A stretch of 32,375 bases of DNA, taken from Alphaproteobacteria bacterium. GTDB lineage: Bacteria > Pseudomonadota > Alphaproteobacteria > Caulobacterales > Caulobacteraceae. The notes under the pieces were generated by a model, which had not been told where the DNA came from, ran no database searches, and saw only the letters and a program-made list of their open reading frames with translations. The number at the start of each line of letters is the position of its first letter. The stretch's first letter is position 1. Of this stretch, positions 17,939 to 25,838 are shown piece by piece. Location of the stretch: the NCBI GenBank assembly GCA_018820275.1, contig JAHJOO010000062.1:1-32375 (forward strand), in the 5' to 3' direction. A program made the position numbers and the translations under genes.

Positions 17939-18340
17939 TCAGTCGAGGTCGGGCCGGCCCCGGCCGGACTTGACCCCCGACCGGACCGACTTGGCCTGCA
18001 GCCGGCGCTCCTTCGAGGCGCGGGTCGGCCGGGTGGCCACGCGTTTGACGGGGCGAACCGCCGCGCGGTCGATCAGGTCGTGAAGACGCTCCAGCGCGTC
18101 CTGCCGGTTGCGCTCCTGGGTCCGGAACCGGACGGCCGAGATCAGGATCACCCCCTCGTTGGTCAGGCGCGAGCCCGCCAGCTTCATCAGCCGCTCGCGC
18201 ACGTCGTCGGGCAGGCCGGGCGAGTTCCGGGCGTCGAAGCGCAGCTGGACCGCCGTCGACACCTTGTTGACGTTCTGCCCGCCCGGGCCGCCGGCACGGA
18301 AGAAGCGGAACTCCAGCTCTGATTCTGGCGGGCGGAACAT
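17939..18340 (-). CDS. arfB: Alternative ribosome-rescue factor ArfB (peptidyl-tRNA hydrolase)
   Basis: A 133-residue release-factor-like protein (YaeJ/ICT1 family) that hydrolyses peptidyl-tRNA on stalled ribosomes. The catalytic GGQ is at residues 20-22 in RAGGPGGQNVNK. The basic C-terminal tail (RATRPTRASKERRLQAK-like, about 100-133) is the part that enters the empty mRNA channel, and its presence separates ArfB from release factors. It is downstream of htpX on the same strand, 25 bases from its stop. Usual length, good start ATG 18340. Confidence 0.94.
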   Translation of the reverse strand: MFRPPESELEFRFFRAGGPGGQNVNKVSTAVQLRFDARNSPGLPDDVRERLMKLAGSRLTNEGVILISAVRFRTQERNRQDALERLHDLIDRAAVRPVKRVATRPTRASKERRLQAKSVRSGVKSGRGRPDLD

Positions 18341-18365
18341 CGCCCCATGATGACGCCCCGGGGCC

Positions 18366-19334
18366 TCAGCCCCAAGGGCCGCGCGGTCGATCCATGGTCG
18401 TCGGCACGCTGGTGCCCACGATCGCGGCGAAGGCGGGCGGAGCCACCGGCGCGGGGGCGGACCCGGCCGGGCGGGCCCGGACGCCGAGGCGCTCGGCCAT
18501 CTCCATCAGGGCCCGGACGCGGTTGCCCGTCGCCGGATGGGTCGAAAACAGATTGTCCGCGCCCTGACCCGACAGGGGGTTGATGATGAATAGCTGGGCC
18601 GAGGCCGGATTGCGTTCCGCCGTGTGGTTGACGACGCGGCGGGCGTGGGCCTCGATCTTCTGCAGGGCGCTGGCAAGGGCATGGGGATCGCCGGCGATCT
18701 CGGCCCCGACGCGGTCGGCCTCGTATTCGCGCGAGCGGCTGATGGCCATCTGCACCAGCGCCGCGGACATGGGGGCCAGCAGCATCAGGGCGATCGTGCC
18801 GACGATTCCGCCCGGCCGGTCGCGGTCGCCGCCGAAGATCAGGGCGAAATTGGCGAGCGCCGAAATGGCGCCCGCGACGGTGGCCGTCACCGTCATGGTC
18901 AGGGTGTCGCGGTTCTTCACGTGCGCCAGCTCGTGCGCCATGACCGCGCGCACTTCGTCGCGGGTCAACATGTCGAGCAGCCCCGTGGTGGCGCACACGG
19001 CCGCATTCTGCGGGTCCCGGCCGGTCGCGAAGGCGTTCGGCTGGTCGTTCGGAATGATCGCCACCTTGGGCCGCGGCAGGCCGGCATCCCGGGCCATCTC
19101 CAGCACATCCGACACATAGGCGCGGACCATGGCGTTGGGGTGGGTCTCGTCGACCGGCTGGGCGCGGTAGAGGCGCAGCACGATCTTGTCGGCGTTCCAG
19201 TAGCTGAACAGGTTCATGACGCCGACGACGACCAGGGCGATCAGCATGCCGGTCGCCCCGCCCAGCCACAGGCCGACGGCGCCGAACAGGGCGGTCAGGG
19301 CCGCCAGCAGGACGAAGGTCTTCAGATGATTCAT
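18366..19334 (-). CDS. htpX: Membrane metalloprotease HtpX
   Basis: A 322-residue M48 zinc endoprotease of the inner membrane that degrades misfolded membrane proteins. Two N-terminal membrane segments (about 5-25 and 28-48) are followed by the zinc motif HELAH at 134-138. Two further hydrophobic segments (about 145-200) and the third zinc ligand Glu in [11 protein letters not shown] follow. A long C-terminal extension rich in Ala/Pro ends the protein. ATG 19334 is preferred to ATG 19370, because the longer form would start within the promoter of the gene. It lies upstream of arfB on the same strand, joining two stress functions. Confidence 0.96.
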   Translation of the reverse strand: MNHLKTFVLLAALTALFGAVGLWLGGATGMLIALVVVGVMNLFSYWNADKIVLRLYRAQPVDETHPNAMVRAYVSDVLEMARDAGLPRPKVAIIPNDQPNAFATGRDPQNAAVCATTGLLDMLTRDEVRAVMAHELAHVKNRDTLTMTVTATVAGAISALANFALIFGGDRDRPGGIVGTIALMLLAPMSAALVQMAISRSREYEADRVGAEIAGDPHALASALQKIEAHARRVVNHTAERNPASAQLFIINPLSGQGADNLFSTHPATGNRVRALMEMAERLGVRARPAGSAPAPVAPPAFAAIVGTSVPTTMDRPRGPWG

Positions 19335-19371
19335 CGCAGGTCCAGGGTCGCGTCCGACGCGAGGCCCCATT

Positions 19372-19399
19372 AAATGAGATCGTGCCCCTCCGCCTCAAG
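19372..19399 (-). promoter_or_regulatory. Sigma-32-type heat-shock promoter of htpX
   Basis: On the minus strand: CTTGAGG (19399-19393), a 13-base spacer, then TCTCATTT (19379-19372). Start expected near 19365, about 30 bases before the htpX ATG at 19334. The spacer equals those of the dnaK and dnaJ promoters. The -35 box is only 12 bases from the divergent GTG start of the SDHAF4 homologue. Confidence 0.7.
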
Positions 19400-19410
19400 A
19401 GATCGCCCCT

Positions 19411-19632
19411 GTGACCGAAGCGCCCACCGACGCCCAGCCCGACCTGAACCCGGACGTGCCCGGTGCCCGGCCGGACCGGCCGCTGACGCCCGTGGAACGC
19501 GCCGCCCTGCTCGAGGCCGAGGCACGCCGCCGGACGCCCGTCGCCCTGCCGCCCGAGGACGGCGGGCCGCGCGGACCCGAACCGACGCGCTACGGCGACT
19601 GGGAGAAGAAGGGTCTGGCGATCGATTTCTGA
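19411..19632 (+). CDS. Succinate dehydrogenase assembly factor 4 homologue (DUF1674)
   Basis: A 73-residue protein with a variable acidic/Pro-rich N-terminus and the conserved C-terminal block [19 protein letters not shown], diagnostic of the SDHAF4/DUF1674 family. In mitochondria SDHAF4 helps assemble the flavinated SdhA subunit into complex II; the same role is inferred here. No sdh genes are in the window. The start is GTG 19411, with AAGAGA upstream at a somewhat long distance. It is divergent from htpX in a 76-base shared control region. Confidence 0.9.
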   Translation: MTEAPTDAQPDLNPDVPGARPDRPLTPVERAALLEAEARRRTPVALPPEDGGPRGPEPTRYGDWEKKGLAIDF

Positions 19633-19705
19633 TCGCCCGGGCGGCGAATTCGCCCCCATCGACTCGCCCGGTGCAGGTTTTCCGAACCGGCGGGCCCGAA
19701 CGGCG

Positions 19706-19720
19706 TTAACCTTTCCGTAA
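19706..19720 (+). promoter_or_regulatory. Candidate CtrA-like box
   Basis: TTAA (19706-19709), seven bases, then GTAA (19717-19720), a 7/8 match to the CtrA full site TTAA-N7-TTAA of Caulobacterales and relatives, 19 bases before the ATG of the exported protein at 19740. A single near-match of this length can occur by chance. Confidence 0.3.
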
Positions 19721-19739
19721 TCGCGCGGAGGAGGGACCC

Positions 19740-20312
19740 ATGCGTCGCATCGTTTTCGGAGCCCTGGCGGGCGCCGCCGTCATGGGCCTGGCCGGCGTCG
19801 CCTCGGCGCAGTCCGGCTACGTCACCTACGGCCAGCCCACCGTCCAGGACTACCGCTACGCGCACGGGGGCCAGGTGGTGGCCGAGGCCCGGGGCGCCTC
19901 CTACGCCGCGACCGGGGCCTGGGCCGACGGCCGGTCGGGCTATGGCTACGCCTATGAGACCTACGGCGGCGGCTGCAGCGACCGGTGCGGGGGGCACCAT
20001 CCCGCGCCCCCGCGGCCGAGCCAGGGGTGCCACGACCCCTGCGGCGGCCAGGGCTACGGCGTCGGCTACGCCTATTCCGGCGGCTATGCGTATTCCGAGA
20101 CGTCGCACTGGTCCGAGCGGCGCGGGCACTGGGGCCGGTACCAGCCGCGGGGCCATCAGGACCGCGGCGGCCGCTACGGCTACAGCGAACGCCACGACCC
20201 GCGCGGCTACCACGACCGCGGCGGGTATCACGACGACCGGGCACCCTCGCGCCGCTATCCGCACCGCCATCACCCCGGCTGCGGCTGCGACGTCATCCTC
20301 GACGACCGCTGA
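19740..20312 (+). CDS. Gly/Tyr/His/Cys-rich exported protein
   Basis: A 190-residue protein. The signal peptide is MRRIVFGALAGAAVMGLAG...ASAQ with cleavage near residue 23. The mature part is low-complexity: Gly/Tyr repeats (SGYGYAYETYGGG, GVGYAYSGGYAYSE), then an Arg/His/Gly/Asp-rich tail with repeated YHDRGGYHD-like units. The six cysteines come in three close pairs (CSDRC, CHDPC, CGC), and a His cluster (HRHHPGCGCD) ends the protein, a pattern suited to metal binding or disulfide-rich surface material. A strong GGAGGAGGG precedes ATG 19740. No family recognised. It is monocistronic and converges with pyrF. Confidence 0.8.
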   Translation: MRRIVFGALAGAAVMGLAGVASAQSGYVTYGQPTVQDYRYAHGGQVVAEARGASYAATGAWADGRSGYGYAYETYGGGCSDRCGGHHPAPPRPSQGCHDPCGGQGYGVGYAYSGGYAYSETSHWSERRGHWGRYQPRGHQDRGGRYGYSERHDPRGYHDRGGYHDDRAPSRRYPHRHHPGCGCDVILDDR

Positions 20313-20324
20313 GAACGCGGGACG

Positions 20325-21053
20325 TCAGGCGGGGGAGCCGCGCATCTCCGCCGCGATCCTCGCCGCCACCGCGACCGGCGAGGCATCGGCCACGATCGGT
20401 CGGGCGACGACCAGGTGGGTCGCCCCGGCGGCGAGGGCCTGGGCCGGGGTGGCCACGCGCTGCTGATCGCCCGCCTCGGCACCGGCCGGCCGCACGCCCG
20501 GCGTGACGATCAGGAAGTCCGGACGCCCCGCCGCGGTCGCGATCTCGCGCACCCGCGCGGCCTCCAGCGGGCTGGAGACGACGCCGTCGACGCCGCAGTC
20601 CAGCGCCTGCCGCACCCGGCGCTCGACCAGGGCCGCGGCCGTGTCGGCGTGGCCGAGCTCGACCAGATCGGCGTCCGACAGACTGGTCAGGACGGTGACG
20701 CCGAGAATCTTCGTGTCCGATCCCGCGGCGTCCCGGCCCTTCACCGCGCCGCGCATCACCTGCGGATGGGCGTGGACCGTCAGCAGGTCGCAGCCGCCCT
20801 CGGCCACGGCGCGCGCCGCGCCTTCGACCTGGGCCCCGATGTCATGCAGCTTCCAGTCCTGGAACACGCGCTTGCCGCGCGCCCGCAGCGCGTGAGCGAA
20901 GGCGACGCCGCCGGGCCGGGCCAGCAGGGTCAGGCCGATCTTGTAGCTCTCCACGGCGTCGCCCAGACCGTCCACCATGGCGCGCGCGGCGTCGATCGAC
21001 GGCAGGTCCAGCCCCACGATCAGGCGCGGGTCGGCGAGCACGGGGCTGGTCAT
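20325..21053 (-). CDS. pyrF: Orotidine 5'-phosphate decarboxylase
   Basis: A 242-residue OMP decarboxylase, last step of UMP synthesis, TIM barrel. LIVGLDLPS at the start holds one active-site Asp. The catalytic D-x-K-x-x-D is FQDWKLHDIG with Asp66, Lys68 and Asp71. TPGVRPAG and the phosphate-binding THLVVARPI follow. ATG 21053 has AAAGGA upstream; longer forms of this frame run antisense through the next gene and are not real. It is divergent from the MarC-type gene across 90 bases. Confidence 0.96.
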   Translation of the reverse strand: MTSPVLADPRLIVGLDLPSIDAARAMVDGLGDAVESYKIGLTLLARPGGVAFAHALRARGKRVFQDWKLHDIGAQVEGAARAVAEGGCDLLTVHAHPQVMRGAVKGRDAAGSDTKILGVTVLTSLSDADLVELGHADTAAALVERRVRQALDCGVDGVVSSPLEAARVREIATAAGRPDFLIVTPGVRPAGAEAGDQQRVATPAQALAAGATHLVVARPIVADASPVAVAARIAAEMRGSPA

Positions 21054-21143
21054 TCTCGGTCCTTTCGGCGCGCGGGGGTGGACGCGCGGGCGCACGTCCG
21101 CGCAAATGGGCGCACAGGCTGAATTGCGGGGCAAGGCAAGGTC

Positions 21144-21842
21144 ATGGACGCCGTCGATCTGGGGGTCAACCTGTTCGTGGCGCTGTTCGCCCTGGTCGAC
21201 CCCATCGGCAACATCCCGATCTTCGCGGCCGCCACCGCCGGGGCCAGCCTGCGGCAGAGGGCCTCGCTGGCGGCGCTGATCTGCATCTTCGCCGCCTTCC
21301 TGCTGGCCTTCTTCTTCCTGACCGGCCTGTCGCTGTTGCAGTTCTTCGGCATTTCGCTGGCGGCGTTCCGGATCGCGGGCGGCATCCTGCTGCTCCTGCT
21401 GGGCCTGCACATGACGGGCGACGACTTCCTGAAGAGCTTCACCGACGGCGACGCGGGGGCCGATCTGGCCGACGTGCGCGGCTATGCGCGGCGGCGGTTC
21501 CAGCGGCTGGTCGTGCCCTTCGCCATGCCGCTGATGATCGGGCCGGGGGCCATCTCGACCATGATCATCCAGGCCGGCGAGGCGGCCAAGATCGGGCCCG
21601 CGGCGCAGGCGGCGGGGTATGTGGCCATCGGCGCCGCCTGTTTCGTCACCTTCCTGTGCTTCGCCCTGACCGGGCCGATCAGCCGACTGCTGGGCGAGGT
21701 CGGCATGGCGATCATCGTGCGGGTGCTGGGCCTGATCCTGTGCGCCCTGGCGATCCAGTTCATCCTGCTGGGCCTGTCGGAAGCGATCCCCGGCATGATC
21801 TCCTCGGTCGTGACCACGCCCTATCCGACGGGCGGGCACTGA
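21144..21842 (+). CDS. MarC-family integral membrane protein
   Basis: A 232-residue protein with six predicted membrane segments. The N-terminal VALFALVDPIGNIPIFAAAT motif (about 11-30) and a later PFAMPLMIGPGAISTMII are typical of the MarC/UPF0056 family. The E. coli MarC was once linked to multiple antibiotic resistance, but that role is not supported and the true function is unknown. AAGG is close to the ATG. It converges with comM, stops 4 bases apart. Confidence 0.9.
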   Translation: MDAVDLGVNLFVALFALVDPIGNIPIFAAATAGASLRQRASLAALICIFAAFLLAFFFLTGLSLLQFFGISLAAFRIAGGILLLLLGLHMTGDDFLKSFTDGDAGADLADVRGYARRRFQRLVVPFAMPLMIGPGAISTMIIQAGEAAKIGPAAQAAGYVAIGAACFVTFLCFALTGPISRLLGEVGMAIIVRVLGLILCALAIQFILLGLSEAIPGMISSVVTTPYPTGGH

Positions 21843-21846
21843 GCCG

Positions 21847-23388
21847 TCAGAAGGCGGGGGCGTTCGCCGTCCGCCGGTCGAAGTCGTCCTGGGCCGCCAC
21901 GGTGGAGCGGCGATAGAGCAGGGCCTCGGCCACATGGGTGCGGCGGATGCCGTCGGCACCGTCCAGATCGGCGATGGTGCGGGCCAGCCGCAGCGTCCGG
22001 GTCCAGCCCCGGGCGGTCAGGCCCGCCGCCTCGCCCGCCCGCGCCAGCAGCGCCTTGCCGGGCTCGTCGGGCGCCGCGAACCGCTCCAGCGCCTCGCCCT
22101 CCAGCCGGGCGTTGATCCCGCCGGTGCGGGCGGTCTGGGCGTCTCGGGCGGCGGCGACGCGGGCGGCGGCCTCGGCCGTGCCCTCGGCCGGGGCCGGCAG
22201 GGCCATGTCGGCGGCGGTGACGGGCGGCACCTCCACCGTCAGATCGATGCGGTCGAACAGGGGACCGGAGATGCGCCCGGCGTAGTCGCGCTGGCAGCGC
22301 GGAGCCTTGCCGCAGGCGCCCTTGCCGGCCCCGCCGAGACCGCAGCGGCAGGGGTTCATGGCCGCCACCAGCTGGAACCGGGCCGGATAGCGGACGTGGG
22401 CATTGGCCCGCGCCACGGTGACCTCGCCCGTCTCCAGCGGCTGGCGCAGGGAATCCAGCGCCTGGGGCGAGAACTCCGGCAGTTCGTCGAGGAACAGCAC
22501 GCCGTTGTGGGCCAGCGAGACCTCGCCCGGCCGGGCGCGGTGCCCGCCGCCGGTCAGGGCCGCCATGGAGGCGGAGTGGTGCGGGCTGCGGAACGGCCGG
22601 TCGCGGGCGATGGCGCCGCGCTCGATCATGCCGGCGACGGACCAGACCATGGAGGTCTCCAGCAGCTCCTGGGGCGTCAGCGGCGGCAGCAGGCCCGGCA
22701 GGCGCTGGGCCAGCATGGACTTGCCCGAGCCCGGCGGGCCGACGAACAGCAGGTTGTGGCCGCCGGCGGCGGCGATCTCCAGCGCCCGCTTGGCCCCCTC
22801 CTGCCCCTTGACCTCATTCAGGTCGCGCACCGCCTCGGCCACGCGCAGGGGGCCCGGCTCGGGCTGGGACAGGCGCTGGGTGCCCTTGAAGTGGTTGATC
22901 AGGCCGATCAGCGAGCGCGGGGCGAGGATGCGCGCGTCGCCGGCCCAGGCGGCTTCCGGCCCGTTCGCCTCGGGGCAGATCAGGCCCATGCCCATGGCCG
23001 AGGCGGTGACCGCCGCCGGCAGGGCTCCGCCCACCGGGGCGATCTGGCCCGACAGGCCCAGTTCGCCGACGGCGCACCAGCCGTCCAGCGCATCCAGCGG
23101 AATGACCCCCATCGCCGCCAGCAGGGCCAGGGCGATGGGCAGGTCGAAATGGCTGCCCTCCTTGGGCAGGTCGGCGGGGGCCAGGTTGGCGATGATGCGC
23201 TTGGCCGGCAGGGCCAGGCCGATCCCGGCGAAGGCCCCGCGCACCCGCTCGCGGCTTTCGGCCACCGCCTTGTCGGGCAGGCCGACGAGGGTGAAGCTGG
23301 GCTGGGTCGCGCCGACCAGCTGGACCTCGACGTCGACGCGCCGCGCATCCACCCCGTCGAACGCCACCGTCACCGCCCGCGCGACCAT
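21847..23388 (-). CDS. comM: YifB/ComM-family Mg-chelatase-like AAA+ ATPase
   Basis: A 513-residue (approximately) protein of usual length. The N-terminal Lon-protease-like domain is catalytically inactive in this family (FTLVGLPDKAVAESRERV). The AAA+ domain has Walker A GPPGSGKS at 217-224 and Walker B VLFLDELPEF. A Cys-containing insert (MNPCRCGLGG, CQRDY) and the C-terminal Mg-chelatase domain (LRLARTIADLDG) follow. ComM is a hexameric helicase that promotes branch migration during natural transformation, but YifB is widespread also in non-competent bacteria. ATG 23388 has GGAGG at good spacing; the ORF extends to 23442 without support. Confidence 0.95.
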   Translation of the reverse strand: MVARAVTVAFDGVDARRVDVEVQLVGATQPSFTLVGLPDKAVAESRERVRGAFAGIGLALPAKRIIANLAPADLPKEGSHFDLPIALALLAAMGVIPLDALDGWCAVGELGLSGQIAPVGGALPAAVTASAMGMGLICPEANGPEAAWAGDARILAPRSLIGLINHFKGTQRLSQPEPGPLRVAEAVRDLNEVKGQEGAKRALEIAAAGGHNLLFVGPPGSGKSMLAQRLPGLLPPLTPQELLETSMVWSVAGMIERGAIARDRPFRSPHHSASMAALTGGGHRARPGEVSLAHNGVLFLDELPEFSPQALDSLRQPLETGEVTVARANAHVRYPARFQLVAAMNPCRCGLGGAGKGACGKAPRCQRDYAGRISGPLFDRIDLTVEVPPVTAADMALPAPAEGTAEAAARVAAARDAQTARTGGINARLEGEALERFAAPDEPGKALLARAGEAAGLTARGWTRTLRLARTIADLDGADGIRRTHVAEALLYRRSTVAAQDDFDRRTANAPAF

Positions 23389-23455
23389 GTCCGCCTCCGC
23401 TCGCCGCGACGGAACAGAACATGAACCAATGCCGGTTGGCAAGGGCGGGCTGGAT

Positions 23456-23474
23456 CCTCACCCGCAGGGTGAGG
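23456..23474 (-). terminator. Hairpin downstream of gshB
   Basis: A perfect 8-bp stem CCTCACCC/GGGTGAGG with a 3-base loop, 10 bases beyond the gshB stop. It is not followed by a T-tract on either strand, so it may be an RNA-stabilising hairpin rather than an intrinsic terminator. Confidence 0.35.
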
Positions 23475-23483
23475 AGGAGGCGT

Positions 23484-24416
23484 TCACGCCCGCCGCTTCC
23501 CGATCGCGTCCCACATCAGGGCGGTCGCATCCACGCCGGTGAAGGTCTTCAGCTGCTGGGCCCCGGTGGGCGAGGTGACGTTGATCTCGGTCAGGAAGTC
23601 GCCGATCACATCGATGCCGACGAAGACGAGGCCGCGGGCCTTCAGTTCCGGGCCGATCATCGCGCAGATCTCGCGATCGCGGGCGGTCAGCCCGACGGCC
23701 TCGGCGGTGCCGCCGACGCGCAGGTTGGAGCGGACCTGACCCTTCAGGGGCACGCGGTTGATGGCGCCGACCGGCTCGCCCTCGATCAGGATGATCCGCT
23801 TGTCGCCGGCGGAGACCTGGGGAACGAATTTTTGGATCACCAGCGGGTCGCGGCTGCCGGTCGCGTGGATCTCGACCAAGGCGGCCAGGTTCGGGTCGCC
23901 CGCCTTCAGCCGCACCACGCCGGAGCCCGCCGCGCCGTGCAGGGGTTTCAGCACCACGTCGCCGTGGCGGGCGTGGAAATCCTCCAGCGCCTCGACGTCC
24001 GAAGAGATCAGGGTCGGGGGCTGCAGGTCCGGCCAGCGGGTGACCATCAGCTTCTCGGGGGCGGAGCGCACCTCGGCCGGGTCGTTGAGCACCAGGGTGT
24101 CGCCCTTCAGCGCCTCCAGCAGATAGGTGGCGGTGACGTAGGCCATGTCGAACGGCGGGTCCTGACGCATCAGGATCACGTCGACGTCGGCGTGCAGGTC
24201 CAGCTTTTCAAAGTCGCCCAGTTCGACGACGTCGCCGTTCAGGACCGTGCGGCGCGCGCGGCAGGACAGGCGGCCATTCTCCAGCGCGAGGGTGCGGAAG
24301 TCGTAGGTCCAGGTCGTGAAGCCCCGGTCCTGGGCCGACTGGATCATCAGCCAGGTGGTGTCCGCGTGCGGGTTCACCTGTTCGATGGGGTCCATCTGGA
24401 CGGCGACCCGGGTCAT
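23484..24416 (-). CDS. gshB: Glutathione synthetase
   Basis: A 310-residue ATP-grasp ligase joining gamma-glutamylcysteine and glycine; usual length. The N-terminal domain begins [19 protein letters not shown]. Substrate segment [19 protein letters not shown] follows, then ATP-grasp elements [17 protein letters not shown] and the C-terminal metal/ATP site [23 protein letters not shown] 24416 has AGGAG seven bases upstream; the 19-codon longer form is less likely. It is separated from yraN by 134 bases containing an inverted repeat, so it probably has its own promoter. Confidence 0.97.
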   Translation of the reverse strand: MTRVAVQMDPIEQVNPHADTTWLMIQSAQDRGFTTWTYDFRTLALENGRLSCRARRTVLNGDVVELGDFEKLDLHADVDVILMRQDPPFDMAYVTATYLLEALKGDTLVLNDPAEVRSAPEKLMVTRWPDLQPPTLISSDVEALEDFHARHGDVVLKPLHGAAGSGVVRLKAGDPNLAALVEIHATGSRDPLVIQKFVPQVSAGDKRIILIEGEPVGAINRVPLKGQVRSNLRVGGTAEAVGLTARDREICAMIGPELKARGLVFVGIDVIGDFLTEINVTSPTGAQQLKTFTGVDATALMWDAIGKRRA

Positions 24417-24480
24417 GCGCGGCTCCTGAAGCTGGGATGCGAAGGGAATGGGCGCAGGGCGGGCGAACCGCAAGTCTCAA

Positions 24481-24548
24481 GGAGCGCGGACGTCCCGGTC
24501 CGCGACAGGTGCGGTCGGGGGCATCGCGGAACTGGAGGTCCGCGCTCC
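24481..24548. repeat. Inverted repeat (REP-like) between gshB and yraN
   Basis: Perfect 11-bp arms GGAGCGCGGAC (24481-24491) and GTCCGCGCTCC (24538-24548) are separated by 46 bases. The left arm also overlaps an internal hairpin, GCGGAC (24486-24491)/GTCCGC (24498-24503), so two alternative folds are possible. It lies entirely in the intergenic space, ending 3 bases after the yraN stop; it may act as a terminator or be a dispersed palindromic element. Confidence 0.65.
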
Positions 24549-24550
24549 GT

Positions 24551-24934
24551 CTACCCTTCGAAGGCCAGCCGTTTGAGGTGGCGCGGCAGGCGGCCGGGGC
24601 CCAGGGCGATCAGGTCGATGCGGAGAGTCAGGGCCCGCAGCGCCGGTCGGGATCGGCGCACCGCCTCGCCCGCCGCCAGCAGCCGTCGCGCCTGCTGCGG
24701 CGTCAGGGCCAGTTCGGCCGCGTCGCGCCGGGCCCGGCGCTTGACCTCGACCACGATCAGCTCGCGCCCCTTGTGGGCCAGCAGGTCGATCTCGCCCTGC
24801 GGCGTCTTCAGGCGGAAGGCGAGGATGCGGTGGCCGGTCGCCATCAGCCAGGCGGCGGCCAGCCATTCGGCGGCATGCCCCTCGCGCCACGCCGCCCCGC
24901 CCCGCGCGCGGCGGTCGGGGCGGGCGGAGGTCAC
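24551..24934 (-). CDS. yraN: UPF0102/YraN-family endonuclease-like protein
   Basis: A 127-residue protein with the PD-(D/E)XK-type core QGEIDLLAHKGRELIVVEVKRR (the E, D and ExK positions visible) near residues 44-66. The family is conserved and lies near rsmI in many genomes; no physiological role is settled. GTG 24934 overlaps the rsmI stop by four bases (GTGA), which fixes the start and indicates co-translation. The longer ORF in this frame is antisense-like filler. Confidence 0.9.
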   Translation of the reverse strand: MTSARPDRRARGGAAWREGHAAEWLAAAWLMATGHRILAFRLKTPQGEIDLLAHKGRELIVVEVKRRARRDAAELALTPQQARRLLAAGEAVRRSRPALRALTLRIDLIALGPGRLPRHLKRLAFEG

Positions 24935-25806
24935 GCGCCGGCCTTCATCTGCAGGGCGCGGGCGTACAGCGCCTTGCGGTTGGCGCCGGTCTGTTTCGCC
25001 ACCTCGGCCGCGGCGGGGCCGGGGGCGAGGCGGGTCAGGGCCTCGGACAGGGCGGCGTCGACGTCGTCGGCGGAGGTTTCGATCACCTCGCCGGGCCCCA
25101 CGACGACCACGATCTCGCCCTTCGGCGCCTGGGCGCGCGGGTGGACGGCCAGTTCGGACAGGGTCCCGCGCAGGCACTCCTCGTGCAGCTTGGTCAGCTC
25201 GCGGGTGACGGCGGCGGGGCGGTCGCCCAGCACCTCGGCCATGTCGGCGAGGCTGGCGGCCAGACGCGGGCCGCTTTCGAAAAAGACCAGCGTCCGGCCC
25301 GGCTCGGCCAGTTCGGCCAGCGCCGTCTTCCGCGCCGCGGACTTGGGCGGCAGGAAGCCCGCGAACAGCACCCGGTCGGCGGGCAGGCCGGCGAGGCACA
25401 GGGCGGCCAGCAGGCTGGACGCGCCGGGGATGGGGTGGACCGGCAGGCCGGCCGCGATGACCTCGCGCGCCACGACGAAGCCGGGGTCGCTGACCATCGG
25501 CGTGCCGGCGTCCGAGACCAGGGCCACGACCTGACCCTCGGCGATGCGTTCGACGGCGATCCGCGCGGCGCGTTCCGACGCGTGGTCGTCGCACCGTTCC
25601 AGCTTCGCCTTGAGCCCATAGGCGGCCAGCAGTTTGGCCGAGACGCGGGTGTCCTCGGCCAGCACCAGATCGGCGGCGGCGAGCACGTCGAGCCCGCGCA
25701 GCGTCATGTCGCGCAGGTTCCCGATGGGGGTGGCCACCAGATACAGCCCCGCGCTGACCGGCCGGGGCGGCGGCGCGGCGGGGGGAAAGGGACTGGGTTC
25801 GGGCAT
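24931..25806 (-). CDS. rsmI: 16S rRNA (cytidine1402-2'-O)-methyltransferase
   Basis: A 291-residue SAM methyltransferase of the tetrapyrrole-methylase fold that 2'-O-methylates C1402 in the ribosomal decoding centre. LYLVATPIGNLRDMTLR begins the domain; ALVSDAGTPMVSDPG and HPIPGASSLLAAL are SAM-site motifs, and FFESGPRL follows. The C-terminal region has the RsmI helical segment with KQTGANRKALYARAL. ATG 25806 gives the family length; a TTG at 25842 that overlaps the hemW stop would add 12 residues. Neither has a clear ribosome-binding site. Confidence 0.95.
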   Translation of the reverse strand: MPEPSPFPPAAPPPRPVSAGLYLVATPIGNLRDMTLRGLDVLAAADLVLAEDTRVSAKLLAAYGLKAKLERCDDHASERAARIAVERIAEGQVVALVSDAGTPMVSDPGFVVAREVIAAGLPVHPIPGASSLLAALCLAGLPADRVLFAGFLPPKSAARKTALAELAEPGRTLVFFESGPRLAASLADMAEVLGDRPAAVTRELTKLHEECLRGTLSELAVHPRAQAPKGEIVVVVGPGEVIETSADDVDAALSEALTRLAPGPAAAEVAKQTGANRKALYARALQMKAGA

Positions 25807-25838
25807 GCGCGCGACCGTGCCAGCCGCGGGCGGCGGGC

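Noticed and set aside
21934..23424. 496-codon plus-strand ORF opposite comM
   Set aside because: Low-complexity Gly/Arg/Gln composition, the complement of a strongly biased real gene.
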